NCBI GenBank assembly: GCA_017305135.1
Contig: JAFKNA010000005.1
Span: 310,001-374,000, forward strand
Reading direction: 5' to 3'
Length of the DNA: 64,000 bases
Source: Lysobacterales bacterium
GTDB taxonomy: Bacteria; Pseudomonadota; Gammaproteobacteria; Xanthomonadales; Rhodanobacteraceae
Position numbers and translations under genes: made by a program. How positions within the stretch are numbered: the stretch's first letter is position 1; each line of letters begins with the position of its first letter. Shown in pieces: positions 1 to 8,622 of this stretch. The notes below the pieces were generated by a model. The model saw nothing but the letters and a program-made list of their open reading frames with translations. It was not told where the DNA came from and made no database searches.

Positions 1-1335
1 ACCCTGGTGCTGACCAACAGCACCATATCCGGCAACAAGGCCGACTCGCTGGGCAGCGGCATCCTCAACCATCGGTATGGCAAGCTTACGCTCACGCAAA
101 GCTCGGTTGCGGGCAATACCAGAGCCGGTACTGATGACGATGTCCATAACATTTTCGACGTAATCGTCATCGCCTCCATTTCGAATACCATCATTCAGAA
201 CTGCACGTCGGATGCGGACAGCACCATCACGCTCACTGACCATGGCGGAAATCTCGATGGCGGTACCGGCTGCGGCTTCACGAGTCCGAGCAGCAAGTCC
301 AATGCCACCCTCGATCTCGGCGCATTGGCCGACAACGGTGGTCCGACGCCGACGATGCGACCCGGCATGAACAGCGATGCAGTCGGCTTCGGCCTCCCTT
401 CCGTGTGCGAAAGCGAGCCAGTGAATGGCAGGGATCAGCGCGGCTACGCGCGCTCGCCCAGCGCCTGCACCAGCGGCGCAATGGATCCTGGAAGCCCAGA
501 TGGTCCAATCGACTCGAACCAGCGTGGCCTGAGCGGCGCATGGGCCGATCCGACGACGGAATCCCAAGGGTTGATCGTGGAGATCGGCCCGGACTTCTAC
601 GGCACCGGCACCGGCCTGCTGTTCGCCGGCTGGTATACGTTCGACATCACCGCTGCCGGCGGCCAGCGCTGGTACACGCTGCAGGGCCAGGTCAATGGCG
701 CAACTCCAGCCTCCGTTGGCATCCACAGCACGACCGGCGGCCGCTTCGATTCATCCCAGCCAACCGCGACCCAGGAGGTGGGCCGCGCGAGGCTTGCATT
801 CCATGACTGCACACGCGGCACGCTGGATTACACGTTCACCGATGGCAGCGACCGCAGGGGCAGCATTCCATTGACGCGCCTGCTGTCGAACGAAACCTGC
901 TCGCCGAGCGGCGATTCCGGCGTCGCGGCAACCGCCACCCTGCTCTCCGGCGCCTGGGCCGATACCGGCAATTCCGGCCAAGGTCTGGTTTTCGACATGA
1001 ACGCTGCGGACAACGTGGTGTTCGGCGGCTGGTACACCTTCGCACCGGATGCAAATGGAGAAGACCCGCGAGGCCAACACTGGTACACGCTCCAGGCGAG
1101 GTTCAAGCCGGGCACCCACACGCCGAACAGCGTCGGCATCTACGAGAGCACTGGCGGCCTATTCAACCTGCCTGCCGATACGTGGACGGTGGAGGTCGGC
1201 ATGGCCAATCTGGTCTTCAACACGTGCACCTCGGCAACGCTGCAATACACGTTCACGAGGGGGCCCAACAGCGGCAGGACCGGCACGCTCGACCTGACCC
1301 GCGTCGGCGCGGCGCCGAGCGGCTGCCAACTGTAA
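1..1335 (+). CDS. Secreted beta-helix / choice-of-anchor Q protein, C-terminal part (5' end outside window)
   Basis: The frame is open to the left edge, so only the last 444 residues are seen. Residues 1-100 look like right-handed beta-helix rungs (repeated N-S-T-I-S-G-N-like turns). They are followed by the choice-of-anchor Q signature (LADNGGPTPTM, then DQRGYAR and a terminal C..GAMD). Two tandem copies of a ~125-residue domain follow (about 176-302 and 314-444), each with SGAWAD, a GWYTF core, WYTLQ, STGG and a paired-Cys C-terminus. Such proteins are normally exported; the signal peptide would lie outside the window. A second choice-of-anchor Q protein is encoded at 37460-38941. No substrate or catalytic motif is visible, so a surface or secreted structural or adhesive role is only an inference. 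Confidence 0.75.
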   Translation, partial: TLVLTNSTISGNKADSLGSGILNHRYGKLTLTQSSVAGNTRAGTDDDVHNIFDVIVIASISNTIIQNCTSDADSTITLTDHGGNLDGGTGCGFTSPSSKSNATLDLGALADNGGPTPTMRPGMNSDAVGFGLPSVCESEPVNGRDQRGYARSPSACTSGAMDPGSPDGPIDSNQRGLSGAWADPTTESQGLIVEIGPDFYGTGTGLLFAGWYTFDITAAGGQRWYTLQGQVNGATPASVGIHSTTGGRFDSSQPTATQEVGRARLAFHDCTRGTLDYTFTDGSDRRGSIPLTRLLSNETCSPSGDSGVAATATLLSGAWADTGNSGQGLVFDMNAADNVVFGGWYTFAPDANGEDPRGQHWYTLQARFKPGTHTPNSVGIYESTGGLFNLPADTWTVEVGMANLVFNTCTSATLQYTFTRGPNSGRTGTLDLTRVGAAPSGCQL

Positions 1336-1346
1336 CCACGTACGGA

Positions 1347-1372
1347 CCCATGCGTCGTGACGGTCGCATGGG
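1347..1372. terminator. Hairpin after the beta-helix gene
   Basis: An 8-bp perfect stem (CCCATGCG / CGCATGGG) begins 12 bases after the stop codon. There is no T-run, so intrinsic termination is uncertain. A second palindrome of a dispersed type follows at 1413-1432. Confidence 0.4.
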
Positions 1373-1412
1373 GCCGACCTCCGGGTTTGCGATGGTGATG
1401 GGGCGCGCCGCA

Positions 1413-1432
1413 GGTCGGGGCTGCGCCCCGGC
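1413..1432. repeat. Palindromic intergenic repeat (GGTCGGGGC..GCCCCG type), copy 1
   Basis: The sequence GGTCGGGGCTGCGCCCCGGC recurs with small changes at 34469-34488 and 34515-34535. It folds into a short hairpin. Three copies in 64 kb, all beside gene 3' ends, mark it as a dispersed palindromic repeat. Confidence 0.55.
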
Positions 1433-1501
1433 ATATCCGATCCAGGTGAGGGGCTGAGGTTCGACGCCAACCAGGTATATCCTCCCCGCGGCGGGGCGGC
1501 G

Positions 1502-3031
1502 TCAGTGCTCGGCCACCACCGCCGGCGCCCGCGCGTGGCGCACCGGGCGCAGCAGGAGCAGCAGCGGGATCGCCGCCAGGGTGAGCACCATCATCAGCCA
1601 GAAGTCGTCGAGGAAGGCGATTGCCGAGGCCTGGCGGGTGACCTCGGCGTTCAGCGTGGCCAAGCCCGTCGGCGTGCCCTGGGTCGCCGCGGCGAGTGCG
1701 GCGGCGTTGCCGCCGAATGGCGTCAGCCGCGTGGCGAGCTCGGCGTGGTTGATCTGGGTGTTGCGCGCGAGCAGGGTCATCACGATCGAGATGCCGACGC
1801 TGGAGCCGATGTTGCGGGTCAGGCTGAAGATGCCCGCCGCCTCGGTGCGCGCGGCCATCGGCAGGGTGGAGTAGGCCACGGTCGAGATCGGCACGAACAC
1901 CAGGCCGAAACCGAAGCCCTGCAGCACGCCGCTCCAGACCAGCAGCGGCACCGGCGTCTCCAGGTTGAAGCCGGTCATCTGCCACAGCGCGGTGGCGGTG
2001 AGCAGCATGCCGCTGCCGGCGACCAGGCGCGCATCCGCGCCACGCGCGAGCAGCCGCCCGACCAGCACCATCGCGATCAGCGTGCCGATGCCGCGCGGCG
2101 CGAGCAGCAGGCCGGTGGTGACCACCGGGTAGTTCATGAGGTTCTGCAGGAACGGCGGCAGGAGCGCCATGGTCGCGAACAGCACCACGCCAAGCACGAA
2201 GATGAAGATATTGCTGGCGAGGAAGTTGCGGTCGGCGAACAGGCCGAGGTCGAGGAAGGGCCGCTTGCCGAACTTCCAGTGCAGGGCGTAGAGGTAGAAG
2301 CCGAGCAGCGCCAGCGCGAGCTCGATGCGGATTTCGGCCGAGTCGAACCAGTCCTGCTGCTCGCCGCGGTCGAGGAAGAGCTGCAGCGCGCCGATGCCAA
2401 GGGCGAGGAAGGCGAAGCCGCGCCAGTCGAAGCGCGCCGCGCGCGTGTCGTCGCGCGGCAGGCTGGCGGCGACGCCGAGGAAGGCCAGCGCGCCGATCGG
2501 GATGTTGATCAGGAACACCCAGTGCCAGCCGTAGCTCTCGGTCAGCCAGCCGCCGAGCGGGGGACCCAGGATCGGGCCGACCATCACGCCCATGCCCCAC
2601 ATCGCCATGGCCGCGCCGTGCTGCTCGCGCGGATAGACGTCGAGCAGGGTGGACTGCGAGAGCGGCACCAGCGAGGCGCCGAAGAGTCCCTGCAAGAGGC
2701 GGAAGGCGACCATCGCGCCGATGCCGGTGGCCATCGCGCAGAGCACCGAGGCGGCGGTGAAGCCGGCGATGGCGACCAGCAGCAGCCGGCGCCGGCCCAT
2801 CACCGAGGCCAGCCAGCCGGTGGCCGGCGTGGCAATGGCGGCGGCCACGATATAGGAGGTGAGCACCCAGGAAGCCTGGTCGAGGGTCGCCGAGAGGCTG
2901 CCCTGCATGTGCGGCAGGGCGACGTTGGCGATGGTGGTGTCGAGCGCCTGCATCAGCGTCGCCAGCATCACCGAGACGACCAGCAGGCCGCGGTTGGCGA
3001 CTTCGCGATGGGAGGGGATGGCTGCGGTCAT
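1502..3031 (-). CDS. emrB: DHA2-family MFS drug exporter (EmrB/QacA type)
   Basis: This 509-residue inner-membrane drug:H+ antiporter resembles EmrB. The N-terminus has LDTTIANVALP (TM1) and GRRRLLL in the first cytoplasmic loop. The antiporter motif C region around GPILGPPLGGWL leads into YGWHWVFLINIP, and about 14 hydrophobic segments are present. I chose the ATG at 3031 (MTAAIPSH); 13 further in-frame codons up to 3070 have no support. It is the last gene of marR-emrA-emrB and would work with the adaptor encoded at 3259-4374 and an outer-membrane TolC-like channel that is not encoded here. A 227-bp spacer with palindromic repeats separates it from emrA, which is wider than in typical emrAB pairs. 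Confidence 0.9.
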   Translation of the reverse strand: MTAAIPSHREVANRGLLVVSVMLATLMQALDTTIANVALPHMQGSLSATLDQASWVLTSYIVAAAIATPATGWLASVMGRRRLLLVAIAGFTAASVLCAMATGIGAMVAFRLLQGLFGASLVPLSQSTLLDVYPREQHGAAMAMWGMGVMVGPILGPPLGGWLTESYGWHWVFLINIPIGALAFLGVAASLPRDDTRAARFDWRGFAFLALGIGALQLFLDRGEQQDWFDSAEIRIELALALLGFYLYALHWKFGKRPFLDLGLFADRNFLASNIFIFVLGVVLFATMALLPPFLQNLMNYPVVTTGLLLAPRGIGTLIAMVLVGRLLARGADARLVAGSGMLLTATALWQMTGFNLETPVPLLVWSGVLQGFGFGLVFVPISTVAYSTLPMAARTEAAGIFSLTRNIGSSVGISIVMTLLARNTQINHAELATRLTPFGGNAAALAAATQGTPTGLATLNAEVTRQASAIAFLDDFWLMMVLTLAAIPLLLLLRPVRHARAPAVVAEH

Positions 3032-3135
3032 GGGTGAGGTTCGTTTCGTGTCACGCCAGCCCGGCGTCAATTGCGGAATACCTGGTCAACCCGGAACGAT
3101 CGATCGTTCGGACGAAAGGGTCACTGCACCGCCGT

Positions 3136-3245
3136 TGTGGGAGCGGCTTTCAGCCGCGATTCCCCGCCGCGAAAAAGCATCGCGGCTAAGCCGCTCCCAC
3201 ACCACACATGCCGGGAAAAGCATCGCGGCTGAAGCCGCTCCTGCA
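3136..3245. repeat. Cluster of three GTAG/REP-like palindromes between emrA and emrB
   Basis: Three copies of a GGAGCGGCTT-CAGCCGCGAT palindrome lie at 3136-3160, 3179-3201 (inverted) and 3222-3245 (inverted). Copies 1 and 2 can pair into a long stem. The unit has the same architecture as the larger repeat family of this window (short GGAG-type head followed by a GC-rich palindrome). It sits inside the emr operon and could attenuate or stabilise the emrA-emrB transcript. Confidence 0.75.
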
Positions 3246-3258
3246 CGTGCGTGGCGCC

Positions 3259-4374
3259 CTACCTGACCTGCGCCACCCGCGCGACGGGCTCGTTGCCGCC
3301 CAGCCAGCGGCCGAGGATGGAATTGCCGCGGCCGGTATCCACGGCCACGTTGCTGCTCATGCCGGCCCGCAGCGGCGCGCCGCCGTCGGCGGGCTCCTCG
3401 ATGGCGAGCCGTACCGGGATGCGCTGCACGATCTTGACCCAGTTGCCGGTCGCGTTCTGCGCCGGCAGCAGCGAGAACTCCGAGCCGGAGGCCGGGCTGA
3501 TGGAGGCCACGCGCGCCTTCCAGTGGCGGCCGGGGTAGGCATCCACCTCGATATCGGCCGGCTGGCCGACGCGGACGTGGGTGAGATCGGTTTCCTTGAA
3601 GTTGGCGTCCACCCATACGGTGATGCCGATCAGCGGCATGGCGGCCTGGCCGATGGCGAGGAAATCGCCCGGCTGCAGGGCGGTCTTGCCGATGGTGCCG
3701 TCCATCGGCGCGCGCACCGTGGCGTGTTCGAGGTCGAGCCGCGCTTGGGCGAGCTGGGCGAGGGCCAGCTTGTAGCCGGCGAGGCGCTCATCCGGGGTGT
3801 CCGGCAGGCCGCCCAGCATGCCGCGCGCCCTGGCCACCGCGGCCGCGTTGGCATCGCGCTTGGCGCGCGCGGCGGCGAGCTCGTTGTTGGCACCGTCGAG
3901 CGCGGCCTGCGCCACCAGCCCGCGCGCGCGCAGTTCCTTCATACGCTGGAACTGCTGCTGCTTGTAGTCGAGATCGGCGCTCGCCGAGCGCTCGTCCGCC
4001 GCCGCCGAGGCATAGCCGCTGCGGGCGGCATCGAGCATGCCGCGCACCGATTCGACCTGCGCCTGCATACGCTCGTGGGCGATGCGCAGCGGTTCCGGAT
4101 CGATGCGGAACAGCACGTCGCCGGCGCGCACGGCCTGGTTCTCGCGCACCGCGACCTCGACCACGCGGCCGGCGATCTGCGGCGCGATGGTGACGCGGTC
4201 GGCCTGCACGTAGGCGTTGTCGGTCGAGGCATAGCGCCCGGAGGTGACGTAGAGCCAGCCGCCGATGCCGGCGAGCAGCGCGGGGCCGGCGATCCACAGG
4301 GCGGTGCGCAGCCAGCCGCGGCGGCGCGGCACGGGCGGGGCGAGGTCTTCGGGCGAGGGTTGCTTCTCGGTCAT
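3259..4374 (-). CDS. emrA: HlyD/EmrA-family membrane-fusion protein
   Basis: The 371-residue periplasmic adaptor of a tripartite drug pump has a short cytoplasmic N-terminus, one transmembrane segment (about residues 22-44) and the EmrA signature YASTDNAYVQAD. A lipoyl half-motif (VAVRENQAVRAGDVLFRID), a long Ala/Arg-rich coiled-coil hairpin, the second lipoyl half (ATVRAPMDGTIG) and a beta-barrel domain follow. Its ATG overlaps the marR stop codon by four bases (ATGA), so the two are translationally coupled. The family links the inner-membrane transporter to an outer-membrane channel. Confidence 0.9.
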   Translation of the reverse strand: MTEKQPSPEDLAPPVPRRRGWLRTALWIAGPALLAGIGGWLYVTSGRYASTDNAYVQADRVTIAPQIAGRVVEVAVRENQAVRAGDVLFRIDPEPLRIAHERMQAQVESVRGMLDAARSGYASAAADERSASADLDYKQQQFQRMKELRARGLVAQAALDGANNELAAARAKRDANAAAVARARGMLGGLPDTPDERLAGYKLALAQLAQARLDLEHATVRAPMDGTIGKTALQPGDFLAIGQAAMPLIGITVWVDANFKETDLTHVRVGQPADIEVDAYPGRHWKARVASISPASGSEFSLLPAQNATGNWVKIVQRIPVRLAIEEPADGGAPLRAGMSSNVAVDTGRGNSILGRWLGGNEPVARVAQVR

Positions 4375-4835
4375 GCGGGGGCCTTGTCGTCGGCCGCGCC
4401 GTCCAGCGCGACCAGGTTGCTCTTGATGCGGGCAAGCACGTGCAGCAGCGTCTGCAAGTCCGCCTCGCCGACGCCCTGCAGCGCCTCGCCGCGGAGCTCG
4501 GCCGAAACCAGCTCCATCTCCTCGACGATCGCCTGCGCCTTGGCGGTCAGGTACAGGCACCAGCGGCGGCGATCGGCCGGATCGGCGCGGCGCTCGACAT
4601 GGCCGGCCTTCTGCAGGCGATCGATGACGCGACCGATCGGGATGGGCTCCAGTTCCAGCGCCTCGGCCAGCTCGGTCTGCGACAGGCCCTCGCGGCGGCG
4701 GATCATCTTCAGCGCCCGCCACTGCGCCCGCGTCAGCTCGAAACGGGTGGCGCGGCGGTCGAAGTGTTTGCGCAGGTGCTGGGTGATGTCCTGGCAGAGC
4801 CAGGCGAAGCTGCCGTCGGGCGCAGAGGACTTCAT
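4371..4835 (-). CDS. MarR-family transcriptional regulator of the emr operon
   Basis: A 154-residue winged-helix regulator: dimerisation helix, then the MarR core (RAQWRALKMIRRREGLSQ, TELAEAL, RVIDRLQKAGHVERR) and the wing (DPADRRRWCLYLT). An upstream in-frame ATG at 4856 would add MSIIFVA, but those codons include two rare ATA codons and overlap a promoter-like sequence, so I prefer 4835. MarR proteins usually repress their own operon and are released by phenolic or drug ligands; position at the head of emrAB supports that role here. Confidence 0.85.
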   Translation of the reverse strand: MKSSAPDGSFAWLCQDITQHLRKHFDRRATRFELTRAQWRALKMIRRREGLSQTELAEALELEPIPIGRVIDRLQKAGHVERRADPADRRRWCLYLTAKAQAIVEEMELVSAELRGEALQGVGEADLQTLLHVLARIKSNLVALDGAADDKAPA

Positions 4836-4843
4836 GGCCACGA

Positions 4844-4872
4844 ATATTATGGACATGTAAGCTAATTTTCAA
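4844..4872 (-). promoter_or_regulatory. Predicted sigma-70 promoter for marR-emrAB (near-leaderless)
   Basis: On the minus strand a TTGAAA box (4872-4867), a 17-bp spacer and TAATAT (4849-4844) precede the ATG at 4835, with the expected start point almost at the initiation codon. No Shine-Dalgarno sequence is present, which fits a leaderless mRNA. The AT-rich spacer, bounded by ATTA and TAAT, is a plausible MarR operator. Confidence 0.5.
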
Positions 4873-4932
4873 GCGGAGCCGGTTCATGCCGCGCATGCTC
4901 CAATGCAGTCGCGGGCGAGGGCGAGGAATCCC

Positions 4933-5466
4933 ATGCGCAGCGGCATCGAAGTCGTCCAGGCGGACATCACCACGCTCGCCGTGGACGCGATCGTGAACGC
5001 GGCGAACCCGAGCCTGCTCGGTGGCGGCGGCGTGGACGGCGCCATCCATCGGGCGGCCGGGCCGGAGCTGCTGGCCGCCTGCCGCGCCCTGCCTGAACTG
5101 CGTCCGGGCGTGCGCTGCCCCACCGGCCAGGCACGCATCACGCCGGCGTTCCGCCTGCCGGCAGAAGCCATCGTGCACACCGTGGGACCGGTATGGCACG
5201 GTGGCCACCATGGCGAACCGGAGCTGCTCGCGGCGTGCTATCGGAACGCGCTGCGCCTTGCGGGCGAGCACGAGCTGGCAGAGATTGCCTTCCCGGCGAT
5301 CAGTTGCGGCATCTACGGCTACCCACCCGATGCGGCGGCCAGGATCGCCGTCCGCGAGACGCTGGCCTGGCTCGTCGCGGACGCCGCGCCGCGCTGGATC
5401 GGCCTGTGCTGCTTCGGCACCGCCACCACGGCCGCGTTCCGCCGGGCGCTGGAAAAAGGCGGCTGA
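4933..5466 (+). CDS. Macro-domain protein (O-acetyl-ADP-ribose deacetylase / YmdB-like)
   Basis: A 177-residue single macro domain. Visible motifs are VVQADIT near the start, IVNAANPSLLGGGGVDGAIHRAAG (ADP-ribose-binding loop and catalytic Asn), then IVHTVGPVW and the second phosphate loop AISCGIYGYP. Family members hydrolyse O-acetyl-ADP-ribose or remove ADP-ribose from proteins in the cytoplasm. I chose the ATG at 4933 because GAGGA lies five bases upstream; the ATG at 4903 has no ribosome-binding site. It is divergent from marR and has no operon partner. Confidence 0.88.
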   Translation: MRSGIEVVQADITTLAVDAIVNAANPSLLGGGGVDGAIHRAAGPELLAACRALPELRPGVRCPTGQARITPAFRLPAEAIVHTVGPVWHGGHHGEPELLAACYRNALRLAGEHELAEIAFPAISCGIYGYPPDAAARIAVRETLAWLVADAAPRWIGLCCFGTATTAAFRRALEKGG

Positions 5467-5546
5467 TCGGATCGCGTGATTGGATCAGAGCGCCCGCGGC
5501 CCTGGTATGGAGCACCGGCCATCCCTGGCCGGCAGACCACGCATCC

Positions 5547-7034
5547 TCAGCCCTCGCCCATGCCTTCGGCGGGTGGCGGGGCGGCGCCGGCGCGGACCTT
5601 TTCCTCGATGCGGCGACCGATGTCGGCGTCGATGGATTTCCAGTAGTCGAAGGCGCGGCCGAGCACCGGTTCGCGCACGCCGCCGAGCAGGCTTCCCGCC
5701 ACCTGGTCGACCAGGCGCGCGCGCTGCTCGTCGTCGAACACCTCGCGCACGAGGGTGCCGGGCTGGCCGAAGTCGTCGTCGTCCGCGCGCAGCATGTAAG
5801 CGTTGCGCACCATCTCGCCGTCGGCTTCCCAACCGTCGGCCATCGGCCCGGTCTGGTCCGCCCACGTGCGGCCGCCGCTGTTGGGCGCGTAGACGGGTGC
5901 GGCACCGCTGTGGTGGTAGGCCATGTGGCCGTCGAACATGTAGGTGTCGACCGGCACCTTCGGCTGGTTGACCGGCAACTGGTGGAAGTTGGTGCCGATG
6001 CGGTTGCGCTGCGCGTCGTTGTAGGCGAAGGCGCGGCCGAGCAGCATCTTGTCGGGCGACAGGCCGATGCCGGGCACCGTGTTGCCGGGCGAGAACGCGA
6101 CCTGCTCGATTTGCGCGAAGAAGTTCTCCGGGTTGCGATCGAGCGTCAGCATGCCGACCGGGATCAGCGGATAGTCCTTGTGCGACCAGGTCTTGGTCAG
6201 GTCGAAGGGATTGAAGCGGTAGGTCTTCGCCTCCTCGTAGGGCATCACCTGCACCGACAGCTTCCACCTCGGGTGCTCGCCGCGCGCGATGGCGTCGAAC
6301 AGGTCGCGGCGATGGAAGTCGGCGTCGGTGCCGGACATCGCCGATGCCTCCTCGTTGGAGAAGAAGGCCATGCCCTGGCGGGTGTGGAAGTGGTACTTCA
6401 CCCAGAACTTCTCGCCCGAGGCGTTGATCCACATGAAGGTATGCGAGCCATAGCCGTTCATGTGGCGCCAGGTGCGCGGCAGCCCGCGCACCCCCATCAG
6501 ATAGGTCACCTGGTGCGCGCTTTCCGGATTGTTCGTCCAGAAGTCCCACTGCATGTGGTTGTCGCGCAGGCCCGAGTCCGGCAGGCGCTTCTGGCTGCGG
6601 ATGAAGTGCGGGAACTTCATCGGATCGCGCACGAAGAAGACCGGCGTGTTGTTGCCGACGAGATCGTAGTTGCCCTCGTCGGTGTAGAACTTGATCGAGA
6701 AGCCGCGCACGTCGCGCCAGGTGTCCGGGCTGCCCATCTCGCCGGCGACGGTGGAAAAGCGCAGCAGCAGGTCGGTCTTCGTGCCGGGCTGGAACAGCGC
6801 CGCCTTCGTGTACTTCGACACGTCTTCGGTGGTTTCGAACACGCCGAACGCGCCGGCGCCCTTCGCATGCGGCTGGCGCTCGGGCACCTTCTCGCGGTTG
6901 AAGTGCGCCATCTGCTCGAGGAAGTGCACGTCGTGGAGCAGGATCGGGCCATCGGCCCCGATGGTCAGCGAATTGCGATCGCTGGGCGCCGGCGCGCCGG
7001 TGCTCATCGTCGAGCCGGTCCGGGTCTTGCTCAT
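5547..7034 (-). CDS. katA: Monofunctional heme catalase (small-subunit clade)
   Basis: A 495-residue cytosolic catalase that disproportionates hydrogen peroxide. The distal His is at about residue 56 in [14 protein letters not shown], the catalytic Asn at about 129 in [11 protein letters not shown], and the proximal heme-ligand Tyr at about 338 in [16 protein letters not shown]. The length fits the small-subunit clade without the C-terminal flavodoxin-like domain of large KatE enzymes. The start at 7034 has a strong AAGGAGG at 7046-7040. It is transcribed alone, divergent from the alcohol dehydrogenase; no peroxide-regulator site is obvious. The symbol follows family convention. Confidence 0.93.
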   Translation of the reverse strand: MSKTRTGSTMSTGAPAPSDRNSLTIGADGPILLHDVHFLEQMAHFNREKVPERQPHAKGAGAFGVFETTEDVSKYTKAALFQPGTKTDLLLRFSTVAGEMGSPDTWRDVRGFSIKFYTDEGNYDLVGNNTPVFFVRDPMKFPHFIRSQKRLPDSGLRDNHMQWDFWTNNPESAHQVTYLMGVRGLPRTWRHMNGYGSHTFMWINASGEKFWVKYHFHTRQGMAFFSNEEASAMSGTDADFHRRDLFDAIARGEHPRWKLSVQVMPYEEAKTYRFNPFDLTKTWSHKDYPLIPVGMLTLDRNPENFFAQIEQVAFSPGNTVPGIGLSPDKMLLGRAFAYNDAQRNRIGTNFHQLPVNQPKVPVDTYMFDGHMAYHHSGAAPVYAPNSGGRTWADQTGPMADGWEADGEMVRNAYMLRADDDDFGQPGTLVREVFDDEQRARLVDQVAGSLLGGVREPVLGRAFDYWKSIDADIGRRIEEKVRAGAAPPPAEGMGEG

Positions 7035-7363
7035 GGCATCCTCCTTCGGGTACGTCGCGGGATCGATCGCCGCGCGGCTCGCGCCGCCGGAGTGGCAACC
7101 GGGCATCCCGACACGGCGGATTGTAGACCCGGCCTGTCTGGAAGGCGTGGCGTGGTGGGAAGGGTGGTTCAGCTCGCGACAGCCAGTCGCGGCAACGATT
7201 AGCGGGCCGGCTGGTGGCCGCAACGGGCAATCCCTGCACCCGGGGCGTAGAACTTTCTGCACGGTTTCCCATCGCTCCCGCGCCCTGCCCGCGGCGGCGC
7301 GAGTCATGCATGGCACGCCGAACGAATCCAAGTTCACCGGCCCTCGTGGACCGCGGAGGCAGC
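7035..7363. other. Divergent intergenic region, catalase / alcohol dehydrogenase
   Basis: About 330 bp without a gene. It must hold both promoters. A TACAAT-like hexamer lies on the minus strand at 7125-7120, but no convincing -35 accompanies it. I see no repeat element and no clear OxyR-type site. Confidence 0.5.
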
Positions 7364-8536
7364 ATGAAAGCCCTGACCTGGCATGGCGCGCACGACGTGC
7401 GCGTGGAGACCGTCCCCGACCCGCGCCTGGAAGCGGACGACGACCTGCTGCTGCGGGTCACCGCCACCGCCATCTGCGGCTCGGACCTGCACATCTACCG
7501 CGGCAAGATCCCGGACATGGAAGCGGGCGACATCCTCGGCCACGAATTCATGGGCGTGGTCGAGGAAGTTGGACCGGCCGTGACGCGGGTGCGCCGCGGC
7601 GATCGCGTGGTGGTGCCCTTCACCATCTCCTGCGGCGAGTGCTTCTTCTGCGAGCGCGACCTCTATGCCGCTTGCGAGCGCACCAACCCCGGCCGCGGCG
7701 CCATTATCGAGAAGAAGGACGCGCGGCCCGGCGCCGGCATGTTCGGCTACAGCCATCTGTATGGCGGCTATGCCGGCGGGCAGGCCGAATACGTGCGGGT
7801 GCCGCGGGCGAACGTCGGCCCGCTGGTGGTCCCTCCCGGCGTGCCCGACGAGCGCGTGCTGTTCCTTTCCGACATCCTGCCGACCGGCTACCAGGCCGCG
7901 CAGAATGCCGGCGTCGGCAAGGGTTCCACGGTCGCGATCTACGGCGCCGGACCGGTCGGCATGATGAGCGCCGCGTGCGCGCGCCTGCTCGGCGCCGAGC
8001 ACATCTTCATGGTCGATCCAAACCCGTACCGGCTGCGTTTCGCCGCCGAGGCCTGGGGCGTGGAGCCGATCGACCTCAATGAATGCGACGACCCGGCCGA
8101 ATTCATCATCGGTCGCACCGGCTTCCGCGGCGTGGACGCGACCATCGACGCGATCGGCTTCGAGGCCAAGGGCAGCGCGGTGGACACGATGGCGACGACG
8201 CTCAAGATGGAGAGCTCGAGCGGTTTCGTGCTGCGCCAGGCGATCGCCGCAACGCGCCGTGGCGGCATCGTGAGTCTGGCCGGCGTCTATGCCGGCTTCG
8301 TGCAGATGTTCCTGGTCGGCGACGCCTTCGACAAGGGCATCGGCTTCCGCATGGGCCAGACCCACGTGCAGCATTTCATGCCGATGCTGCTGGAACGCGT
8401 CCTCGACGGCAGCCTGCGCCCGGAGGTCATCATCAGCCACCGCATGGCGCTGGCCGACGCCGCGCGCGGCTACGAGATCTTCGAGGAGAAGCGCGAGGAC
8501 TGCCGCAAGGTGGTGCTGGCGCCGGGGAGCGCTTGA
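7364..8536 (+). CDS. Zinc-dependent alcohol dehydrogenase (formaldehyde dehydrogenase-like MDR)
   Basis: A 390-residue medium-chain dehydrogenase. Catalytic-zinc residues are visible as Cys38 (AICGSDLH) and His60-Glu61 (GHEFMG); the structural-zinc cysteines are Cys90, Cys93, Cys96 and Cys104. The Rossmann motif [12 protein letters not shown] follows near residue 195. Insertions around [13 protein letters not shown] match the FDH-like branch that acts on alcohols or aldehydes with NAD. The ATG at 7364 has GGAGG four bases upstream; earlier in-frame codons are in a poorly coding region. It is monocistronic and ends at a clear terminator. The substrate cannot be read from sequence. Confidence 0.88.
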   Translation: MKALTWHGAHDVRVETVPDPRLEADDDLLLRVTATAICGSDLHIYRGKIPDMEAGDILGHEFMGVVEEVGPAVTRVRRGDRVVVPFTISCGECFFCERDLYAACERTNPGRGAIIEKKDARPGAGMFGYSHLYGGYAGGQAEYVRVPRANVGPLVVPPGVPDERVLFLSDILPTGYQAAQNAGVGKGSTVAIYGAGPVGMMSAACARLLGAEHIFMVDPNPYRLRFAAEAWGVEPIDLNECDDPAEFIIGRTGFRGVDATIDAIGFEAKGSAVDTMATTLKMESSSGFVLRQAIAATRRGGIVSLAGVYAGFVQMFLVGDAFDKGIGFRMGQTHVQHFMPMLLERVLDGSLRPEVIISHRMALADAARGYEIFEEKREDCRKVVLAPGSA

Positions 8537-8567
8537 GGAAGACGGCGACGCCGGCGCGTGCGGGTAC

Positions 8568-8595
8568 GAAAACGGGCGCCGCAGCGCCCGTTTTC
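8568..8595. terminator. Bidirectional rho-independent terminator
   Basis: A perfect 12-bp stem (GAAAACGGGCGC / GCGCCCGTTTTC) with a 4-base loop lies between the convergent alcohol dehydrogenase and aldolase genes. A-tract on one side and T-tract on the other make it work in both directions. Confidence 0.9.
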
Positions 8596-8622
8596 GTCAC
8601 GTCGATAGCAGCCGAATGATGC

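Noticed and set aside
1505-3037. 510-codon plus-strand ORF opposite the MFS gene
   Set aside because: Low-complexity His/Arg/Glu product typical of antisense frames in GC-rich DNA; the minus strand encodes a full transporter.
5193-7202. 669-codon plus-strand ORF overlapping the catalase gene
   Set aside because: It is the antisense shadow of the catalase; composition is His/Val/Arg-rich low complexity with no domain, while the minus strand has a complete catalase with a strong ribosome-binding site.
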